From: Geomicrobium sediminis
Lineage (GTDB): Bacteria > Bacillota > Bacilli > Bacillales > Marinococcaceae
Length of the DNA stretch: 64,000 nucleotides
Direction of reading: 5' to 3'
Assembly: GCF_016908595.1 (NCBI RefSeq)
Contig: NZ_JAFBEC010000006.1
Location: 124,001-188,000 of the forward strand
A program made the position numbers and the translations under genes. Numbering within the stretch: the stretch's first letter is position 1; every line of letters starts with the position of its first letter. This document shows, piece by piece, positions 59,034 to 64,000 of the stretch. The notes under the pieces were generated by a model. That model was not told the DNA's origin and ran no database searches. It saw nothing but the letters and a program-made list of their open reading frames with translations.

Positions 59034-59267
59034 ATGAAGATACTCTCCTACGGCTATTGGCGAAAAGGGCAAATTCGTGCAACGTTTGATTTGTTTCCAG
59101 ACTCAATGGTTACGTTTCGCCGAATTGGTTCTTTTTATTTTGTGTATATGATTTCTTGGTCCGAACTTGATCTTGTCGTTACTCGTGAACATTTGAAGAT
59201 AATGGAAATTCTAATGAATAAAGAACTTGGCACGATTGATGCGTATAACAGCAGAAGGCGCTCTTAG
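59034..59267 (+). CDS. Small protein of unknown function (77 aa)
   Basis: A 77-aa soluble basic protein beginning MKILSYGYWRKGQIRATFDLFPDSMVTFRRIGSF, aromatic-rich, with a helical C-terminal tail. No family recognised. The start ATG at 59034 has GAGGTGG upstream, but that site can pair with an upstream complement. It sits alone between yojF (divergent) and the TSUP gene. Confidence 0.55.
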   Translation: MKILSYGYWRKGQIRATFDLFPDSMVTFRRIGSFYFVYMISWSELDLVVTREHLKIMEILMNKELGTIDAYNSRRRS

Positions 59268-59324
59268 TCAGCTGTACGTGTATGGTATAGTGATGATACA
59301 GCTAGAGTGTGATGAGGGATGCAT

Positions 59325-60086
59325 GTGGAATTAGAGTTGTGGGCGTATATTGTTATTTTTGTTGTCGGTTTTTTTGCAGGGGTTATTAATACGGTTTCAG
59401 CAGGTGGCTCATTGTTAACGTTACCGATGTTAATTTTTCTAGGCTTACCGTCTGCAGAAGCGAACGGAACGAATCGTGTCGCAATTGTTGTGCAAAGTCT
59501 GAGTGCAGTACTTGCGTTTAAACGAAAAGGAAAGTTGGAGACGAAGGTTAGCTCAATTGTCGCATTGCCAGCAATTATCGGTTCAATCTTTGGAGCGATG
59601 GCAGCTGTTTCAATCAGCGATGCATTGTTCCAGCTCATCCTTGCGATCACGATGATCGTCACCATTGTGTTTATCGTCTGGGATCCGTCGAAGCGAGAAG
59701 CACCTGGAGTCATGCTTTCGAGTAACCGCAAAGTGTTAGGTATGATTGCTTTCTTTGCAATTGGATTTTATGGCGGGTTTATTCAAGTTGGTGCAGGTTT
59801 TTATATCGTTTTAACGGCGATGCTCATTATGCAGTTATCGTTTATTCATGCCAACAGTGTGAAAGTGATGATTACCGGGCTGTACATATTTGTTTCCTTA
59901 CTCGTATTTGGTATAAACGGAGAAGTGAACTGGTGGTTAGGTCTCGTCCTCGCATTGGGGAATGCGTCAGGGGCGTGGCTGGGAAGCAATATTATTATGT
60001 CGAGTCAGTCTAAATGGATTAAATGGATATTGTTCGTGACAGTAATTGTCATGTCAATCCGTCTTATATATGAAGCGTTTGTGTAA
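59325..60086 (+). CDS. TSUP-family (TauE/SafE) membrane exporter
   Basis: A membrane protein of about 253 aa with seven or eight helices in two repeats. The family opening is VGFFAGVINTVSAGGSLLTLPMLIFLGLP and its half-repeat is FFAIGFYGGFIQVGAGFYIV. Members move sulfite, sulfonates or other organic acids. A GTG at 59325 with GAGGG upstream is preferred; ATG 59319 nearly touches that site. A terminator follows. Substrate unknown. Confidence 0.87.
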   Translation: MELELWAYIVIFVVGFFAGVINTVSAGGSLLTLPMLIFLGLPSAEANGTNRVAIVVQSLSAVLAFKRKGKLETKVSSIVALPAIIGSIFGAMAAVSISDALFQLILAITMIVTIVFIVWDPSKREAPGVMLSSNRKVLGMIAFFAIGFYGGFIQVGAGFYIVLTAMLIMQLSFIHANSVKVMITGLYIFVSLLVFGINGEVNWWLGLVLALGNASGAWLGSNIIMSSQSKWIKWILFVTVIVMSIRLIYEAFV

Positions 60087-60091
60087 TGAGA

Positions 60092-60125
60092 AACAGCGGT
60101 GAACCGAGAGGTTATCGCTGTTTTT
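60092..60125 (+). terminator. Terminator after the TSUP gene
   Basis: AACAGCG pairs with CGCTGTT, with an inner ACC/GGT extension, followed by TTTAT. It lies five bases past the stop codon. Confidence 0.8.
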
Positions 60126-60229
60126 ATGTTTTTAAAGGTTGATTGCGTCTTATGAATAAAAATCAAAGTTTACCTCAAACTAAATGTAGTCTGTATGCAT
60201 ATAGATAGTGTTTAGAGAGGAGGGCGCGG

Positions 60230-61105
60230 ATGGGCCGTTATGAACGTTTGCGTGAAGGCGAGCGTGGCGCTTGGGTAAGTATTGCGGCGTATTTAAGTTT
60301 AGCCTCTGTAAAGCTGGTAATCGGCTACCTTTTTTTGTCGCAAGCTTTAATTGCTGATGGATTTAATAACGCAGCAGACATTGTCGTCTCTGTTGCTGTG
60401 CTCGTTGGACTGCGTATTTCTCAAAAGCCACCCGACCACGATCATCCTTATGGTCACTTTCGTGCTGAAAACATTGCAAGCTTACTTGCGGCCTTTATTA
60501 TTATGCTCGTTGGCTTTCAAGTGTTGTGGGGAGCAGGGACGTCATTGTTTGGTGAAACGAGGACTGAGTCACCGAGCTTAATTGCTGCTTGGGTGGCCAT
60601 TGGCGCTGCATTCATTATGTTTTTCGTCTCAATGTATAACACGAAGCTCGCTAATCGTGTCGATAGTCAGGCATTACGGGCAGTTGCGAAAGACAATCGT
60701 GTCGATGCTTATGTGAGTGTGGGTGCGTTTGTCGGGATTATTGGGGCTTACTTTCATTTAGGGTGGGTCGATTCGTTAGCGGCGTTGCTCATCGGTCTTG
60801 TGATTTGTCGCACGGCCTGGCACATTTTTAAGGATGCTGCCCATTCATTGTCGGATGGATTTGACGAAGAACATTTATCAAATTATCGTGACACTATTGA
60901 AGAATTAGACCATGTACAAGGGTTACGGATGCTTCGGGCGAGAAAGCTTGGAAGTGCGGTTCATGCAGAAGTCATCATTGAAGTTGACCCGGATCTGTCT
61001 GTAGAAGATAGTCATGAAATTGCTGAACGGGTCGAAACGAATTTAAAAACTGAACATGAGATTGAGCATGCCCACGTGCACATTGAGCCAAAAAAAGAAA
61101 AGTAG
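60230..61105 (+). CDS. Cation diffusion facilitator (CDF) metal exporter
   Basis: A 291-aa membrane protein with six helices and a cytoplasmic C-terminal domain. Metal-site motifs are ALIADGFNNAADIV in helix 2 and a matching Asp-rich site in helix 5 (WVDSLAALLIG). The DHDHPYGHFRAEN loop and SLSDGFDEE follow the family. The DxxN-type site is usual for Mn2+-exporting members such as Bacillus MneP/MneS, so manganese is the best guess. The histidine-rich end (EHEIEHAHVHIEP) is typical. GAGAGGAGG precedes the ATG. The DUF418 gene follows after 11 bases, so the two are co-transcribed. Confidence 0.9.
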   Translation: MGRYERLREGERGAWVSIAAYLSLASVKLVIGYLFLSQALIADGFNNAADIVVSVAVLVGLRISQKPPDHDHPYGHFRAENIASLLAAFIIMLVGFQVLWGAGTSLFGETRTESPSLIAAWVAIGAAFIMFFVSMYNTKLANRVDSQALRAVAKDNRVDAYVSVGAFVGIIGAYFHLGWVDSLAALLIGLVICRTAWHIFKDAAHSLSDGFDEEHLSNYRDTIEELDHVQGLRMLRARKLGSAVHAEVIIEVDPDLSVEDSHEIAERVETNLKTEHEIEHAHVHIEPKKEK

Positions 61106-61116
61106 GGGGTCACAAC

Positions 61117-62070
61117 GTGGATCAGCGCCTTGACGTCGTCGATCAACTTCGCGGGTTTGCACTTTGTGGCTTACCTTTTGTGAATATGATGAGTTTCTTT
61201 CAGGGGAAATTTGTGTACACAGATGAACCATTGCATGCTTGGTTGGAACGTTCAGTTATTATTCTAATGGAAGGGCGTTTCATTTCAATCTTTTCATTTT
61301 TGTTTGGGTTAAGTGTTTTCCTGTTTTTTGATCGAAAGAAAGCGCTTGGCGATGCGATGTATATAAGGTATGGCAAGCGCTTAAGTATTCTCATATTACT
61401 CGGGATGATGCACATGATGATTTATCCAGGGGATGTTTTATTGCTGTATGGCGTATACGGAATCGTTTTACTACCTTGTATGAAGCTACCAAAGCCATTG
61501 CTTCTAACCGTAGGAATTCTCGGGAGCGTTTTGGCAACAGTGACAACAGTAAAGTTCCTTTTGCCACTGCCACTCATGATTTTAGGACTGGCAGTTGGAA
61601 AGTATCGGGTTTTTGAACGGATTACACAAACGATTCTCTCCCGATTAGTCATTTTTACAGGGGGATTCTCGATTGTTGCTTTCATCTACTTAGAATCCAC
61701 CGCACCGAGTTTCCCGATTCAGCTTTATGAGCCGTTAGCACATGCTTCATTTGTGGAACGTTCATTTCTCCTTTGGCCAATATTTACGTGCTTGTATGTC
61801 GCTCTAATTGTCCGTTTCTCGAGTCATTTACATGTTTTCATTCCACTTGGTAAGATGCCAATTACAAATTATATTGGTCAATCGATCCTTTTATTGTTAT
61901 GGGTTCCAAATGATTTAATGACGTTTGGGCAAGCTTTTTTAGTAAGTGCGTTGATTGTAGTCATTCAACTCGTAGGTTCTCATACATGGTTACGCTATTT
62001 TTCAGTCGGACCTATAGAATGGCTAGTTCGGATCGGAACGAATACAGGGGTGCCAAGAGCATTTTCCTAA
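61117..62070 (+). CDS. DUF418 family membrane protein (short member)
   Basis: A 317-aa polytopic membrane protein beginning RLDVVDQLRGFALCGLPFVNMM, then ILMEGRFISIFSFLFGLSVFLFF, and later LGKMPITNYIGQSILLLLW and SVGPIEWLVR. It follows the DUF418 pattern but is about 80 residues shorter than the member at 47041, mainly in the middle. GTG start with AGGGGG upstream. It is in operon with the CDF exporter. Function unknown. Confidence 0.85.
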   Translation: MDQRLDVVDQLRGFALCGLPFVNMMSFFQGKFVYTDEPLHAWLERSVIILMEGRFISIFSFLFGLSVFLFFDRKKALGDAMYIRYGKRLSILILLGMMHMMIYPGDVLLLYGVYGIVLLPCMKLPKPLLLTVGILGSVLATVTTVKFLLPLPLMILGLAVGKYRVFERITQTILSRLVIFTGGFSIVAFIYLESTAPSFPIQLYEPLAHASFVERSFLLWPIFTCLYVALIVRFSSHLHVFIPLGKMPITNYIGQSILLLLWVPNDLMTFGQAFLVSALIVVIQLVGSHTWLRYFSVGPIEWLVRIGTNTGVPRAFS

Positions 62071-62208
62071 AGATGATTCCTCGGAATGGCAAAAAACAAG
62101 TTTAAGAATGATCGTAGTATGGGAAGTGTTATTTAAGTACTACATATTTCATTCGTGTACAAATCAACGTAACAAGAAAGGTGGAAAGCTCATCGTTATT
62201 TTTCAGAG

Positions 62209-63879
62209 ATGACTTTGAGCAACTTTATGAAAAACAGTAAGTTATCCATAGTCTTTTGGGTATCGCTCGCCATTGCCGGTGTATTCATCCTTTGGGGTGT
62301 ATTCTTACCAGACAATGTTGAAACGGTACTCGGGTTTATTGATGGATTAATTGCGAACAATTTTGGTTGGGTGTATATTATCGCAACAACGTTGTTTGTG
62401 TTACTCGCATTGTTTCTCGTTTTTGGACCTTATGGACGCATTCGCTTAGGAAGGCCTGACGAAAGGCCGGAATACAGTTACTTTACATGGTTTGCTTTTT
62501 TATTTACTGCAGGGATGGGTGTAGGACTTGTTTTCTTCGGTATTTCCGAGCCTTTAACACATTTCCACAACCCGCCATCTGTTGATCCAGGCACAATAGC
62601 AGCTGCTGAAGAGTCAACAAGATATACACTCTTTCATTGGGGATTTCATCCTTGGGCTACATATGCAATCGTTGCCCTAACTCTTGCTTACTTTAAGTTT
62701 CGTCACCAGGCGCCAGCACTTATTAGTTCGGCATTTACACCGTTAATTGGTCACCGTGCACAAGGTGGACTTGGTCACAGCATTGATGTGTTAGCGGTGT
62801 TTGCAACGATTTTTGGTATTGCCACATCACTTGGACTCGGTGCAACGCAAATTACAGCGGGGTTAAGTTATACATTTGATGGAATTACAAATAGTACAAT
62901 GACGACGATGATTGTTATCGCAGTCGTTACGGTTATCTTCATTCTTTCAGCCTCAACAGGGGTTGATAAAGGTATCCGTTACTTGAGTTGGATGAACATC
63001 GTTGTTGCAATCGCATTGATGATCTTAGTTTTCATCTTAGGATCATCGATACAAATGATCGAATCATTTACAACTACGCTTGGTAGCTATATCCAGAGCA
63101 TCCCAAGTATGACGCTTGGAATGAACGCTTTCGAAGGTGAGCGTGAGTTCTTAAATGACTGGACATTGTTCTACTGGGCTTGGTGGATCGGCTGGTCTCC
63201 TTTTGTAGGTACGTTTATTGCACGAGTTTCAAGAGGGCGTACCATTCGAGAATTTGTCATTGGTGTAACAGCAGTTCCAGTATTGTTTAGTGCTGTATGG
63301 TTCTCGATCTTTGGTATCGCAGGTATTGAGATGGACAATGCATTAAATGGTGGACTATATGAAATTGTGAGCGAACAAGGAAACGAAGTAGCACTGTTTG
63401 CATTCTTAGAACAATATCCTTGGAGTCCAGTTATTATGGGTATTGCTATCTTATTGATTTCTTCATTCTTTATCACGTCAGCGGATGCCGCGACATTTGT
63501 TTTAGGGATGTTAACGACAGGTGGTCGTTTGAACCCTCAAGTGAAGATCAAAGTTATCTGGGGTGTTATTCTTTCTGCAACAGCAGCGGCACTATTGTTA
63601 TCAGGCGGACTTCAAGCGTTAGAAATGGCCATGTTGATCGCCGCATTCCCGTTCACCTTTGTCGTATTGCTGATGGCAATTTCTTTACTCAAAGCGTTAA
63701 GTGGTGAGTACGATATTCTCAGGCTAGAAAGCAAGCATAAAGAATACGAACCAACCTTCTTAGAAGAATCTAAAGAAGAACTTAAAGAGAAACGTGAAGA
63801 ATTTGAACAGACAATGCCAGAAGAATTAATTGACGAGAGTGATGAAGAAACCAATAATAATCAAGATGATACGAAATAA
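62209..63879 (+). CDS. BCCT-family glycine betaine transporter (OpuD-like)
   Basis: A 556-aa Na+-coupled carrier with 12 helices. Family motifs are GMGVGLVFFGISEPLTHF (the glycine-rich stretch of betaine carriers), FHWGFHPWATYA and the signature FYWAWWIGWSPFVGTFIARVSRGRT. A 60-residue acidic C-terminal tail (EESKEELKEKREEFEQ onward) is expected to be cytoplasmic and osmosensing, as in BetP. The start ATG at 62209 has a weak site; AAAGGTGG lies too far upstream, so the start is uncertain. It fits with the two betaine-binding lipoproteins as osmolyte-uptake capacity. Confidence 0.92.
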   Translation: MTLSNFMKNSKLSIVFWVSLAIAGVFILWGVFLPDNVETVLGFIDGLIANNFGWVYIIATTLFVLLALFLVFGPYGRIRLGRPDERPEYSYFTWFAFLFTAGMGVGLVFFGISEPLTHFHNPPSVDPGTIAAAEESTRYTLFHWGFHPWATYAIVALTLAYFKFRHQAPALISSAFTPLIGHRAQGGLGHSIDVLAVFATIFGIATSLGLGATQITAGLSYTFDGITNSTMTTMIVIAVVTVIFILSASTGVDKGIRYLSWMNIVVAIALMILVFILGSSIQMIESFTTTLGSYIQSIPSMTLGMNAFEGEREFLNDWTLFYWAWWIGWSPFVGTFIARVSRGRTIREFVIGVTAVPVLFSAVWFSIFGIAGIEMDNALNGGLYEIVSEQGNEVALFAFLEQYPWSPVIMGIAILLISSFFITSADAATFVLGMLTTGGRLNPQVKIKVIWGVILSATAAALLLSGGLQALEMAMLIAAFPFTFVVLLMAISLLKALSGEYDILRLESKHKEYEPTFLEESKEELKEKREEFEQTMPEELIDESDEETNNNQDDTK

Positions 63880-63881
63880 AC

Positions 63882-63914
63882 AAATCCGCTGAGATTTTTC
63901 TCAGCGGATTTTTT
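63882..63914 (+). terminator. Terminator after the BCCT gene
   Basis: A 12-bp perfect stem, AAATCCGCTGAG / CTCAGCGGATTT, with a six-base T-rich loop and a TTT tail. Confidence 0.93.
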
Positions 63915-63973
63915 GTAACATTTTATGGAAAGTGGCGACTATAGGTAGTGAGAGCGAAATGAAGGAGAAAGAC

Positions 63974-64000
63974 ATGAACAAGAAATTAGCCATTATTTCA
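63974..64000 (+). CDS. Start of an unidentified gene (cut by window edge)
   Basis: An ATG preceded by GAAGGAG at the right distance opens a frame reading MNKKLAIIS to the last base. Only nine codons are visible. The beginning would fit a nucleotide-binding or secreted protein, but nothing more can be said. Confidence 0.5.

Overview
The window looks like chromosome from a low-to-moderate-GC Gram-positive of the family Bacillaceae, probably a salt- and alkali-tolerant one. Several things point that way. Ribosome-binding sites are strong AGGAGG-type, and many starts are TTG or GTG. Genes for bacillithiol (bshB2 with its yojF-like partner), an RsbR-type stressosome protein, EcsAB-like ABC proteins, KtrAB-type K+ uptake, glycine-betaine binding proteins and a BCCT betaine carrier are present. 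The secreted lipoproteins are very acidic. No rRNA, tRNA, insertion sequence, prophage or CRISPR array was seen. The genus cannot be fixed from what is visible.

Layout. 1-1.7 kb: two tandem TRAP-type solute-binding lipoproteins, each with a CcpA (cre)-like site upstream. 1.8-9.4 kb: AIM24-family protein, RsbR-like STAS protein, UvrD/Rep helicase, an FAH-fold protein with its LysR regulator, and a TetR-MFS efflux pair with a visible operator. 9.5-12.1 kb: GNAT, DUF2332, a small membrane protein and a beta-carbonic anhydrase. 12.1-16.0 kb: thiazole/thiamine operon tenI-thiO-thiS-thiG-thiF under a TPP riboswitch with promoter, aptamer and terminator all visible. 16.1-19.8 kb: monovalent-cation cluster ktrA-ktrB-AI-2E/UPF0118, preceded by a 78-aa gene, a terminator-like hairpin and a previously unlisted 38-aa hydrophobic mini-protein. 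20.2-24.0 kb: DUF2294/MpsC-like protein, quinone-reductase-like enzyme, AhpD-like protein with a divergent Lrp regulator, and small membrane proteins. 24.1-28.9 kb: a Rieske ferredoxin fused to a large unknown helical domain, a four-cysteine GAF histidine kinase with its NarL-type regulator, a two-domain DUF2294 protein and a 57-aa zinc-ribbon-like protein.

28.9-33.6 kb: RlmI-like rRNA methyltransferase, GNAT, AAA ATPase, and two tandem glycine-betaine-type binding lipoproteins without permease or ATPase. 33.7-40.8 kb: an export island with two ABC-2 exporters flanking a C45 Ntn-hydrolase/acyltransferase, a membrane lipoprotein, and a convergent EcsAB-like pair. 40.9-44.5 kb: PEP-dependent dihydroxyacetone kinase dhaKLM, then a striking nine-unit 21/22-bp GC-rich tandem repeat lying between two facing terminators, then a CNNM/CBS transporter. 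44.6-52.6 kb: amidase, two GNATs, DUF418 protein, YbjT-like SDR, and a condensation-type acyltransferase coupled to a zinc-ribbon membrane protein, divergent from a MerR regulator. 52.7-64 kb: aldonolactone oxidase plus type-III-fold PLP enzyme, GNAT, a DUF3900-like protein, small unknowns, bshB2-yojF, TSUP and CDF transporters, a second DUF418 protein, a BCCT carrier and the first codons of one more gene.

Taken together, the readable physiology is ion and osmotic homeostasis (Ktr, UPF0118, betaine uptake, CDF, CNNM), envelope export, redox and thiol control, and thiamine synthesis. The least explained items are the 42.98-43.17 kb repeat array, the leader/mini-ORF region at 19.55-19.9 kb, the Rieske fusion with its cysteine-rich two-component neighbour, and the ABC-C45-ABC island.
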